This document shows positions 7,990 through 15,055 of a stretch of DNA of 38,282 bases, one piece after another (position 1 is the stretch's first letter; each line of letters opens with the position of its first letter). The translations under genes and the position numbers were made by a program. The stretch covers positions 1-38,282 of the forward strand of contig DIWZ01000028.1 in NCBI GenBank assembly GCA_002435955.1, read 5' to 3'. Below the pieces are notes generated by a model, which was given only the letters and a program-made list of their open reading frames with translations, did no database searches and was not told where the DNA came from. The stretch comes from Pelobacter sp. UBA6093 (GTDB taxonomy: Bacteria; Desulfobacterota; Desulfuromonadia; Desulfuromonadales; Syntrophotaleaceae).

Positions 7990-8731
7990 TAACCGATCCG
8001 CTGCACCGCGATGTTCCGACACCCTGCTGCAGCCAGGCGTACCAGCCGTCCATGCCCTCTCCGTTCTTGCTGGAAACCTCGAGGATGCGAATCTCCGGGT
8101 TGACCTGGCGGGCAAAAGCCTTGCACGCCTCGACATCGAAATCAACATATGGGAGCAGATCGATTTTGTTGAGCAGCATCAGATCGGCATGGTGAAACAT
8201 GGCCGGATATTTCAGCGGCTTGTCCTCCCCTTCCGTGACGCTCAGGACCACCACCTTGTGGGCTTCCCCGAGATCAAAAGAAGCCGGGCACACCAGGTTG
8301 CCGACATTTTCGATGAGCAACAGGTCCAGGTGGCGCAGATCGAAACCCTCCACAGCGTGTTTGACCATATGGGCATCCAGATGGCAACCGGCACCGGTAT
8401 TCACCTGCTTGACCGGCACCCCGGTAGCCGCGATGCGCACCGCGTCATTATCGGTCTGCTGGTCCCCCTCGACCACCGCGCACCGGAAACGGTCCCGCAA
8501 ATCACGCAGGGTTCGCTCCAGAATACTGGTCTTGCCGGAGCCGGGCGAACTGACCAGATTGAGCACAAACACCCCCGTTTGCGCGAACAGGGCGCGATTG
8601 CCCGCCGCCAGGCGATTGTTTTTGGCCAGCACATCGGTTTCCACCGTAATGGTCCTGGCCGCCCCCTGCGCGCCGGGGGCATGATCGTGATGGTGATGCA
8701 CTTCGGGGCCGCAGCCGCAATCGGTACACAT
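7982..8731 (-). CDS. hypB: Hydrogenase nickel-incorporation GTPase HypB
   Basis: A 249-residue G3E-family GTPase that delivers nickel to the hydrogenase large subunit with HypA. The N-terminus MCTDCGCG has a CxxCxC-type high-affinity nickel site, followed by a short His run (HHHHDH). The P-loop is SSPGSGKTS at about 61-69; 'NTGAGCHLDAHMV' holds the Cys/His of the GTPase metal site, and 'LLNKIDLLPY' is the NKxD guanine motif. GGAGGTC at the 3' end of hypA serves as its ribosome site, 3 bp intergenic. It overlaps the hypF start at its 3' end. Confidence 0.96.
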   Translation of the reverse strand: MCTDCGCGPEVHHHHDHAPGAQGAARTITVETDVLAKNNRLAAGNRALFAQTGVFVLNLVSSPGSGKTSILERTLRDLRDRFRCAVVEGDQQTDNDAVRIAATGVPVKQVNTGAGCHLDAHMVKHAVEGFDLRHLDLLLIENVGNLVCPASFDLGEAHKVVVLSVTEGEDKPLKYPAMFHHADLMLLNKIDLLPYVDFDVEACKAFARQVNPEIRILEVSSKNGEGMDGWYAWLQQGVGTSRCSGSVSE

Positions 8732-8734
8732 ACT

Positions 8735-9067
8735 TTATTCGACCTCCAGTTGTTTAACGCGTAATTCCTCGCCGGTCAGGATTTCCACCTGGTATCCGCC
8801 GCACGTCGGGCAGGCGTCATGGTAAGAGCGCACGGCAAATTCAGCGGCACAGATCCGGCAGCGGGCGGTGCCGGGAACCCGCTCGATGTGCAGACGCGCC
8901 CCCTCCAGAAGCGTTTCCCGGATGCAGGCCTCGAAGCAGAATGCCACCGCTTCGGGCACGACTCCGCTCAAATCGCCCATTTCGAGGCTGACCGCCAGCA
9001 CTCGTCGGCCGGCGGCGTGGGTTTCGCAGATCTCTACGATACTTTGGGTCACGCCAAGTTCGTGCAT
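8735..9067 (-). CDS. hypA: Hydrogenase nickel chaperone HypA
   Basis: A 110-residue protein starting MHELGVTQSIVE; His2 is the nickel ligand in the family. The zinc site is two CxxC pairs, Cys70/Cys73 and Cys86/Cys89 (CRIC, CPTC). The internal ATG at 9067 is chosen over the frame start at 9133 because only it yields the required Met-His-Glu N-terminus. It leads the hyp block and lies 67 bp downstream of tatA copy 1. Confidence 0.95.
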   Translation of the reverse strand: MHELGVTQSIVEICETHAAGRRVLAVSLEMGDLSGVVPEAVAFCFEACIRETLLEGARLHIERVPGTARCRICAAEFAVRSYHDACPTCGGYQVEILTGEELRVKQLEVE

Positions 9068-9133
9068 ATCCATCACCGTCCGTGCGGCAGCAACCACATG
9101 TCGCCAATCCGCCGTTGCCGGTTTCGCAACCAT

Positions 9134-9292
9134 CTACCTGATTTCAATTTCGTCCTTGCCATCGGCAGCCTGGCGAAAGTTCTTGATCCCCTTGCCAAGG
9201 GCACCACCAAGCTCCGGCAACTTGCCGGCGCCGAAAATTACCATGACGATCACCAGAATGATCATAAGCTCCGACATACCCAATCCAAACAT
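9134..9292 (-). CDS. tatA: Twin-arginine translocase subunit TatA (copy 1, inside the hydrogenase operon)
   Basis: A 52-residue single-helix protein: MFGLGMSELMIILVIVMVIF, then GAGKLPELGGALGKGIKNFR and a short charged tail. The ATG at 9292 follows GGAGGTAAT; an upstream in-frame ATG at 9406 would run through the terminator hairpin and the preceding gene. It lies between the hydrogenase protease gene and hypA, separated from the former by the hairpin at 9324-9350. Its paralogue lies with tatB/tatC at 1702-1866. Confidence 0.92.
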   Translation of the reverse strand: MFGLGMSELMIILVIVMVIFGAGKLPELGGALGKGIKNFRQAADGKDEIEIR

Positions 9293-9323
9293 ATTACCTC
9301 CAGGGTGAAATGGTTTATTCAAA

Positions 9324-9350
9324 CGTTCCACCCGGTTACCGGGTGGAACG
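9324..9350. terminator. Hairpin between the hydrogenase structural operon and tatA (terminator or attenuator)
   Basis: CGTTCCACCCGG (9324-9335) and CCGGGTGGAACG (9339-9350) form a perfect 12-bp stem with a 3-nt loop, just after the protease gene ends at 9363. On the minus strand it is followed by TTTGAATAAA, a weak U-tract, so it may only partly terminate. That would set a lower level for tatA-hyp than for the structural genes, or protect the structural mRNA 3' end. Confidence 0.6.
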
Positions 9351-9362
9351 CCCTGTTGTATT

Positions 9363-9860
9363 TTACAAACGCGTTGTGTCGATGCCCCAGCGCTGCAGTT
9401 CCTCAAGGATCCGTGCCGTCAAGGGTTCGAGTTGAGCCGCCACCGGTGGCGACAGATCGATCCCGAGATCGAGAGAGGCAGGCTGCACACCCCACACCAC
9501 CACTTCCCGGGGGATCCAGCCTTGCAGGCTGGCCACCGCCAGCAGATCCGACAAGCCCTGCTGATGGGGGGACAGCTTGGCAACCATCACCCTGGGGATC
9601 TCGTCGTCGGCCAGCCTGATCAGGGTGCCCGGGGGGCCTCCCGTCTCCACGGCATCCACCACCAGCAGCTTCTCCACCCCTTCCAGATGGTGCAACAGAG
9701 CAGTACCCATGGTATCTCCATCGACCAGTTTCACGGCGGAGGGAAACCGATAGCGCTGCTCCAGCAACTGCAGCAGGCGACCCCCGACGGCGTCGTCGGA
9801 CATGATCGGATTACCGATGCCCAATACCAGCACGGAATTGCGCTTTACCTCGTCTCCCAT
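9363..9860 (-). CDS. hyaD: Hydrogenase large-subunit maturation endopeptidase (M52, HyaD/HybD type)
   Basis: A 165-residue cytoplasmic protease that removes the C-terminal tail of the large subunit after nickel insertion. 'VLGIGNPIMSDDAVGG' is the family signature. By comparison with E. coli HybD, nickel-sensing ligands are expected at Asp23, Asp69 ('LLVVDAVETGG') and His99 ('LSPHQQGL'). The ATG at 9860 lies 8 bp after the large-subunit stop, and the GTGAAGG in the last codons of that gene is the likely ribosome site. Its substrate tail is visible in the neighbouring gene: 15 residues after the DPCIACAVH motif. The gene name follows the E. coli family naming; local names differ between genomes. 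Confidence 0.92.
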   Translation of the reverse strand: MGDEVKRNSVLVLGIGNPIMSDDAVGGRLLQLLEQRYRFPSAVKLVDGDTMGTALLHHLEGVEKLLVVDAVETGGPPGTLIRLADDEIPRVMVAKLSPHQQGLSDLLAVASLQGWIPREVVVWGVQPASLDLGIDLSPPVAAQLEPLTARILEELQRWGIDTTRL

Positions 9861-9868
9861 ATGAAAGC

Positions 9869-11599
9869 TTATATAGCCTTCACCTCGACCCCCTGGTTGT
9901 TCCGGGGATCGAAGACATGCACCGCACAAGCTATGCAGGGGTCGAAGGAATGCACCACCCGCAGCACTTCCAGGGGCCTCGCCTGGTCGGCCACCGGGGT
10001 ATCGATGAGGGCCTGTTCCACCGGACCGGGCACGTTGGCGCTGTCGCGCGGCCCGAAATTCCAGGTGGAAGGAACCACCATCTGGTAATTGACGATCTTG
10101 CCGCCGGAGAAGTTCAGCCAATGACCCAAAGCACCGCGCGGCGCCTCGTTCAACGCCACCCCGGCACCCGCATCGGGCATGGTAAAGGTGCTCCGAAACG
10201 GCATCTCCGAGGTCTGCATACTGGGGGTCAATTGCGAAATCCACGAACCCATGGCATCGGCGATAATCTTGGTCTCGATGGCCCGTGACGCGGTACGGCC
10301 GATGGTGGAATACATGCCGGCCAGACTCAGCCCGGCTTTTTGCAAAAAGGCGTTGACCGTCTGCACCGTAGCCTGATGGCCCTTGCCATAGTTGACCATA
10401 ACCCGCGCCAGCGGGCCGACCTCCATGGGCTGCCCCTGGTAGCGCGGCGCCTTGATCCAGCTGTATTTGTTGGAGGTATTGATGCCGGTATAGTTGGGCA
10501 CCGTCTGGCCCTCGGCCGGATGCAAGGCCGACCCGCTATACCAGCTATGGGTGACGTGCTCGCTGATCTGGCTGGTATCCACCGGCTGTACAGAGCCGGT
10601 CTGGCGATTGAAAATTGCCCCGCGCGGGAAATACAGGCTGTCCGGCTCCGCGCCGCCCAAGGGGAATTCCCCGAAACTCATCAGGTTTTCACTGCCGCCG
10701 ATGGTTGCATAGTCCGAATACCGAGCCGCCAGCCAGGTCGCATCGGGCAGGTAGCAGGTGGTCACAAAATCCCTGGCGGCGTTGCTGGCGCTGGCAAATT
10801 CGCTGATGCGGGCGGAGGTCAGATCCTTGTTGAGGGGTACCCCACCGACAATCAAACCGTGGGGATGGGGATTTTTTCCGGCCAGGATGGCATGCATGTG
10901 TGCTGCATTGATCTGAATGCGCAGCGCCTCCAGGTAGTTGGCCATCATCACCAGATTTTCCTCGGGGCTCAGGATATAGGCCGCGTGCCCCCAGTAACCG
11001 TTGGCGAAGGGGCCGAGCTGGCCGCTGCCGACAAAGGTCTGCAGGCGTTGTTTGACACCACTGAAATAGGCGGCGGTGCGATTGCGTCCCGAATAAATCT
11101 GTTTGTCCACCGAAGCGGCCTGGGTTGGGTCGGCGTTGAGGGCACTGGTGATGTCCACCCAGTCGAGCAGGTGCAGCTGATAGAAATGCACGATATGGTC
11201 GTGAATCCACTGCGCCCCCATGAGCAGGTTGCGAATCACCCGCGCCTTGTCGGGGATGGCCACACCGACGGCGTCCTCCACGCTGCGGATGGAGGTAATG
11301 CCATGCACGTAGGTGCAGACCCCGCACAGCCGCTGGGTGAGCATCCAGGCGTCGCGCGGATCGCGGTTCTTCAAGATCGGTTCGATACCGCGAAACAGCG
11401 GGCTGGTGCTCCATGCGTTGCTGACTTTGCCGCCGGAAACGGCGGTCTCCACGCGCAAATGACCCTCGATGCGGGTGACCGGATCGATGATGATATTGCC
11501 GCTGCTCGGGGCGGGCGTCGGCGTTGGTTCCGGCGTCGGTTCCGGCGTCGGATCGGTTGGCGGATTATTGGGATTCCCCGGATTGTCTTTTTTTGGCAT
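9869..11599 (-). CDS. hyaB: [NiFe]-hydrogenase large (catalytic) subunit, group 1 type, with a Pro/Thr-rich N-terminal extension
   Basis: A 576-residue catalytic subunit. The L1 motif is RLCGVCTYVHG (Cys92, Cys95) and the L2 motif is DPCIACAVH (Cys555, Cys558, His561). Both Cys codons are ordinary TGC/TGT, so this is not a NiFeSe enzyme. The precursor tail of 15 residues after His561 is the substrate of the adjacent protease. Residues 1-34 are an unusual low-complexity stretch (PTDPTPEPTPEPTPTPAP) before the normal start of the fold at NIIIDPVTRIEGH; the DNA there is repetitive. It has no signal peptide of its own and should be exported with the Tat-signal small subunit. No cytochrome b or Fe-S membrane partner is encoded here, so the electron acceptor (perhaps a periplasmic cytochrome c) is unknown. 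GGGAAGG precedes the ATG. Confidence 0.96.
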   Translation of the reverse strand: MPKKDNPGNPNNPPTDPTPEPTPEPTPTPAPSSGNIIIDPVTRIEGHLRVETAVSGGKVSNAWSTSPLFRGIEPILKNRDPRDAWMLTQRLCGVCTYVHGITSIRSVEDAVGVAIPDKARVIRNLLMGAQWIHDHIVHFYQLHLLDWVDITSALNADPTQAASVDKQIYSGRNRTAAYFSGVKQRLQTFVGSGQLGPFANGYWGHAAYILSPEENLVMMANYLEALRIQINAAHMHAILAGKNPHPHGLIVGGVPLNKDLTSARISEFASASNAARDFVTTCYLPDATWLAARYSDYATIGGSENLMSFGEFPLGGAEPDSLYFPRGAIFNRQTGSVQPVDTSQISEHVTHSWYSGSALHPAEGQTVPNYTGINTSNKYSWIKAPRYQGQPMEVGPLARVMVNYGKGHQATVQTVNAFLQKAGLSLAGMYSTIGRTASRAIETKIIADAMGSWISQLTPSMQTSEMPFRSTFTMPDAGAGVALNEAPRGALGHWLNFSGGKIVNYQMVVPSTWNFGPRDSANVPGPVEQALIDTPVADQARPLEVLRVVHSFDPCIACAVHVFDPRNNQGVEVKAI

Positions 11600-11662
11600 G
11601 TGAAACCTTCCCTTTTTTATACCGGCTCAGACCTGCACCAGCTGCCCGGCAGTGATTACACT

Positions 11663-12583
11663 TTAGTAATTGCCTGAATAATCAAAAAATGGCGCCGAAA
11701 TATCCCAGAAACCTGGCGTCGTGCAGTTCTTGCAGGGCGCATCGGCCTGTACGCACCAACTTGTGCCACCGTTGTATTTGACCGATGGGCAGTTATGGTT
11801 GGCGTTAGGTCCCTTGCAGCCAAATCCTCTCAGGCACCAGCTGGTGCCCCTGCGAGGGCACTTGTTGTGAACCTTTTCGCCATAGGCGAAACTTGGCCGG
11901 CCGAACCGGTCCAGGCTCGGCACCTGGTTATTCAGCAGATAATTCACGATCAACGCTGCGATATTCACCGCATTGGGCGGGCATCCCGGCAGGTTGACCG
12001 TGGAAATGCCCGTGGCATCCTTCACCCCTTTGGCCCCGGTGAGACCGCCAGCAGCGGCCGGCAGTCCCCCGTAACAAGCACAGGTTCCGATACAGATAAC
12101 TTTTTTGGCTTTCGGCAGAACCTCCTGAGCGACCTGCAACATGGTCTTGCCGCCGATCATGCCGTAGGTGCCGCCGTTGGCGGTGGGAATGGCACCCTCC
12201 ACAAAGCACAGGAACTGGCCGGCATATTTGCTGACGGCATTGTCCAGGCAGGCGGTGGCGTGATCGCCCGAGGCGGCCATGATCGTTTCATGGTATTCCG
12301 AGGAAACCGTCTCCAGCAGAAGATCATCGATGAACGGATCGGCGGTACGCAGCAACGCCTCGGTGCAACCGGTGCATTCGGCGAACTGCAGCCAGACAAT
12401 GGGAGGTCTCGGAGCTGTGGCAACCGCCTGGGCGATCCTGGGGATGAACGAGGCTTCCAATCCAAGGGTGGCCGCCATCAATCCGCAGAACTTCATGAAA
12501 TCGCGGCGGGTTACTCCCTTGCGCGTCACCAGCTCGTCGATTTTATCTTCCAATTCTTGCTCAAGCTTATCGTCAGGTTTCAT
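11663..12583 (-). CDS. hyaA: [NiFe]-hydrogenase small (Fe-S) subunit with Tat signal
   Basis: A 306-residue electron-transfer subunit. The Tat motif is VTRRDFMKF (Arg26-Arg27), followed by a hydrophobic stretch ending near AQAVA (about 55). Proximal cluster ligands are Cys70, Cys73, Cys168 and Cys201. 'CTGC' (not CTCC) indicates a standard, oxygen-sensitive proximal site. Distal ligands are His239, Cys242, Cys250 and Cys256, with only 7 residues between Cys242 and Cys250 where well-known Desulfovibrio enzymes have about 24. Medial ligands are Cys265, Cys284 and Cys287, plus Cys277 (GTSWCVQ) at the position that is normally Pro, so a [4Fe-4S] rather than [3Fe-4S] medial cluster is predicted. 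The chain ends at DYSGNY with no C-terminal membrane anchor. It leads the operon behind the sigma-54 promoter; GGGAGAG precedes the ATG. Confidence 0.95.
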   Translation of the reverse strand: MKPDDKLEQELEDKIDELVTRKGVTRRDFMKFCGLMAATLGLEASFIPRIAQAVATAPRPPIVWLQFAECTGCTEALLRTADPFIDDLLLETVSSEYHETIMAASGDHATACLDNAVSKYAGQFLCFVEGAIPTANGGTYGMIGGKTMLQVAQEVLPKAKKVICIGTCACYGGLPAAAGGLTGAKGVKDATGISTVNLPGCPPNAVNIAALIVNYLLNNQVPSLDRFGRPSFAYGEKVHNKCPRRGTSWCLRGFGCKGPNANHNCPSVKYNGGTSWCVQADAPCKNCTTPGFWDISAPFFDYSGNY

Positions 12584-12786
12584 TCAATTCTCTCCCTCTG
12601 GTACGGTACGGCAATTTAAATCAATTCGTCTCGGCTATGACTGGGCTGACCACGACCGGGCCGAATAGGCAACTCAATCCTGCGAAACCCTGGTTTCCTT
12701 CCCTTGATCAACCCAGAGCACGAACGAAAAAGTTCCTGCGCGGCTTTACAACACAGGCCTTTTCTCAAAGGCCTCTCCTCGTACTT

Positions 12787-12802
12787 GGCAAAATTTATGC
12801 CA
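12787..12802 (-). promoter_or_regulatory. Sigma-54 (-24/-12) promoter of the hydrogenase operon
   Basis: On the minus strand TGGCATAAATTTTGCC matches the sigma-54 consensus TGGCAC-N5-TTGC, with the invariant GG and GC dinucleotides at the required 10-bp separation. The predicted start is near 12776, leaving a leader of roughly 190 nt before the small-subunit ATG at 12583. Sigma-54 control by HoxA/NtrC-type activators is known for several uptake hydrogenases; no such activator gene is in the window. The site is nearly palindromic, so a weaker rightward reading exists, but no gene lies that way. Confidence 0.6.
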
Positions 12803-13265
12803 CTATGATTGAAGTTACGGCTGGTCAGCGCCTGCCCGATCAGCGGGAAACAACCCCGCCTGCAGGCAAAAAACTGCCCTCTGCTCTGCTCTTTTCGGCC
12901 AGCACCTTGCGCGCGGACACCGCAATTTTCGCGGCGTTCCCACCATTATCAGCAAGTATTCTGGCTTTTGTCGGGAAAAACACACAGCCGTGCTGGGCAT
13001 GATAATGCAGTAAAATAAATCTCTTAGCTGATGAAGAGGAATAACCTTCGACCATGATGTCCGGCAAAAACGACAAATTTTATCAATTTTCCGAATCCTA
13101 AAAACTCATTCCCCACTTTCGGTCGCAATTCGGCTTTCTTTTGATCGGCAAGAGTCCTCAAAACACCTATTTCCCACCACTTGCCAGCCAGCCATCTACA
13201 TTACTTAGGTTGCTTCATGGATAAATTTTTTGCGATAAATCGGACATCTCCAACGATGTGCAACT

Positions 13266-13306
13266 TGACTTTCGTTTTCAATAACAAATTTGACATATTC
13301 GGTCAA
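13266..13306 (-). promoter_or_regulatory. Orphan Fur-box-like promoter, near-identical to the one at 14270
   Basis: Minus strand: -35 TTGACC (13301-13306), 17-bp spacer, -10 TATTGA (13278-13283). The -10 is embedded in TTGAAAACGAAAGTCA, which resembles the iron-uptake regulator box (TGAWAATGAWAATCA type). The same arrangement and nearly the same sequence precede the DUF3793 gene. No gene follows directly; downstream lie about 690 bp of non-coding DNA and then the hydrogenase operon. It could therefore drive a small RNA or be a second, iron-responsive hydrogenase promoter (inference). Confidence 0.5.
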
Positions 13307-13544
13307 GTATTTCTTGCGCTGCTGGGAATAATTTAATTGCGTCACCAACTGCGCAATAGCGCAGACGGAAAGAACGCACCGTACAGAGGCAGTTCGTCCA
13401 GCATTACCCTACTTTTTCACAGGGATATTGGTTCTGATCGCCGACCGAACCTTCCTCCTTGTCCCGAGTAACTCAAGCCAATAATGAGCTTGAAGTCACC
13501 AGGTTGGAGACGATAACCGACAGGCGCGGGACTGGTCCTTCAGG

Positions 13545-14243
13545 TCATGCGCCGACCGCGGCAGACACCTGCACGGCCGGACACGATTCCGCCGAACGGC
13601 CGGGACATAAACACAGGGTCGGGTCGCATCCACCATCGAGTCTCTGCGCCATGCGCCGCCGGCAATCCTTGTGGCAATTCGCCAGCCCCAGGCTGCGGCT
13701 GGGCTCGCCGTAGATACGCCATGGACCGTTGCTGCTGAACGGGATCGCCGCCCACCCCATGAAGCCGGCCACATCCTTGAGCGGATAGCCCAGAAACAAC
13801 CCTATCTCGTGGGGAAAATCAGCTCCCCTCACCCGCCCCGTCAATGTCGCAAGGGCCTGATGCGCCCCGTCGTAAGGCGGGTAGCCCGCCTTGTGTAAAA
13901 AATTGCGGACATTGGGTTTCTGCAACAGACTCTCCAGCAGACGCGGACTGTAAAGGAGCACCAGCCGTCGACGCCCGCAGTCGCTCAGCACCTGGGCTTG
14001 GAGCCCGCTGGCGGCCAGCAATCCCGCGGCATAGCATTCCCAGAGCCGATACAGGTTACGGCCGCAGGGATGTGCACGATCATGCATGGTTATCAGATTG
14101 GCCGGCTTGACCCCCTCGAGCACCTCGGCGGAATGAAAGGCCAGAAAGGCGGCCATACAGGAGCGATCATCCTCAAGCCTGCGGCCAACCCTTTTCCAGA
14201 AGACTTCCACCGGCTTGGCCTTGTTTACTTTAGGTCGTATCAT
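13545..14243 (-). CDS. DUF3793 family protein
   Basis: A 232-residue protein that I recognise as DUF3793, a family of unknown function. Visible family features are 'CMAAFLAFHSAEVLEGVKPANLI', a central 'LLYSPRLLE' and 'FPHEIGLFLGYPLKDVAGFM', then a PWRIYG block before 'ANCHKDCRRRM'. The C-terminal 45 residues are Cys-rich (NCHKDC, GGCDPTLCLCPG), which could bind metal. No signal peptide is seen, so it is probably cytoplasmic. The start at 14243 follows GGGGAAG with good spacing; the longer frame to 14297 has no such site. A promoter with an overlapping iron box lies just upstream, so expression is probably raised when iron is scarce (inference). It stands alone. Confidence 0.8.
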   Translation of the reverse strand: MIRPKVNKAKPVEVFWKRVGRRLEDDRSCMAAFLAFHSAEVLEGVKPANLITMHDRAHPCGRNLYRLWECYAAGLLAASGLQAQVLSDCGRRRLVLLYSPRLLESLLQKPNVRNFLHKAGYPPYDGAHQALATLTGRVRGADFPHEIGLFLGYPLKDVAGFMGWAAIPFSSNGPWRIYGEPSRSLGLANCHKDCRRRMAQRLDGGCDPTLCLCPGRSAESCPAVQVSAAVGA

Positions 14244-14269
14244 CGGCAACTTCCCCGTAAATTTAAAGT

Positions 14270-14310
14270 TGACTTTCGTTTTCAATATCAAATTCACGCT
14301 GGCCTGTCAA
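14270..14310 (-). promoter_or_regulatory. Sigma-70 promoter with overlapping Fur box, upstream of the DUF3793 gene
   Basis: Minus strand TTGACA (14305-14310), a 17-bp spacer and TATTGA (14282-14287). The -10 overlaps an imperfect 21-bp palindrome running 14290 to 14270, with half sites TGATATTGA and GAAAGTCA. About 15 of 21 positions agree with a generic Fur box. The position over the -10 fits repression by iron-loaded Fur. The same module is duplicated at 13266-13306. Confidence 0.55.
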
Positions 14311-14559
14311 CCCGAATTTGCATGCCGAGGTCCGGGACCAGGACCGCCTCGCCGGGCTGCAACCGGACTGATTCACATCCCTGATGATGCCGAATGGCCG
14401 TAGGATCCGTTTGGTGCCGTCGGGTCTTTTATCTACGCGCGGTTGACGAACGGGGGCGGGGTGCTAACAGTTAAGACAGGGCCTCGGAAGTTGCATCCCG
14501 AAGGCGTGGCAAGTGTCGACCAACGATCCCGCCCAACCAGGGAAATGGAAGGAGGCATT

Positions 14560-15009
14560 ATGCTGGTAGGTGACGTGTGCAACCGCGATGTGGTTATCAG
14601 CGACCGCAACGACCTGATTTTAGATGCCGCCAAATTAATGCGTCATCATCATGTAGGGGATGTGGTGGTGGTGGAAGAACGCGGTGGCAGGTATTTTCCG
14701 ATCGGCATACTGACCGACCGCGATCTGGTGGTGGAAGTATTGGCCAGTGACGTCACGCCTGAAACCCTGCTGGTGGGGGATGTGATGAGTTTTGAGCTAG
14801 TTTCCGCCAAGGAAGACGAAAGCGTGCTGGATGCCATCAAGCGCATGCGGGATAAAGGGGTCAGGCGGATGCCCGTCGTCTCGGCCGATGGCGCCCTGGA
14901 AGGCATTATAACCATGGACGATCTTTTGGACCTGATCGCGGAACAACTGGCCGATCTGGTGGCAATGGTGGGCCGGGGGAAACGTCGGGAATCCGACCGT
15001 CAGACCTGA
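14560..15009 (+). CDS. CBS-domain pair protein
   Basis: A 149-residue cytoplasmic protein made of one tandem CBS pair (Bateman module). The first CBS (about 4-62) runs 'VGDVCNRDVVISDRNDLILD' to 'PIGILTDRDLVVEVLA'; the second (about 70-130) runs 'VGDVMSFELVSAKEDESVLD' to 'LEGIITMDDLLDLIAEQL'. The 'GILTDRDL' and 'GIITMDDL' segments are classic. Such modules bind adenine nucleotides or S-adenosyl compounds; the ligand and target here cannot be told. The start at 14560 follows GGAAGGAGG; an in-frame ATG at 14545 is less well placed. It is monocistronic and converges on the patatin gene. Confidence 0.88.
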   Translation: MLVGDVCNRDVVISDRNDLILDAAKLMRHHHVGDVVVVEERGGRYFPIGILTDRDLVVEVLASDVTPETLLVGDVMSFELVSAKEDESVLDAIKRMRDKGVRRMPVVSADGALEGIITMDDLLDLIAEQLADLVAMVGRGKRRESDRQT

Positions 15010-15055
15010 CAAGGTATCGCGATTTATACCTGCAGAGCCGTTGACCGTTCACTGC

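Larger units (their letters stand above)
12584..13544. other. 961-bp intergenic region upstream of the hydrogenase operon
   Basis: No convincing gene was found on either strand. Open frames here lack ribosome sites and family features. The region holds the sigma-54 promoter (12787-12802), the orphan Fur-box promoter (13266-13306) and a small perfect hairpin CTGCGC-AATA-GCGCAG (13349-13364). A pair of related 8-mers, GGTCAGCG (12823-12830) and GATCAGCG (12838-12845), lies just upstream of the sigma-54 promoter, where an enhancer-binding protein could act (weak). AT content is clearly higher around 13.0-13.3 kb than in the flanking genes. Confidence 0.6.

Noticed and set aside
10340..11677. 445-codon open frame on the plus strand opposite the hydrogenase large subunit
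   Set aside because: Shadow of codon bias in the real gene on the other strand; no family features.
12840..13076. 78-codon minus-strand frame in the hydrogenase upstream region
   Set aside because: Starts with TTG, lacks a ribosome site and resembles no family. It could still be translated from the orphan Fur promoter, but there is no support.
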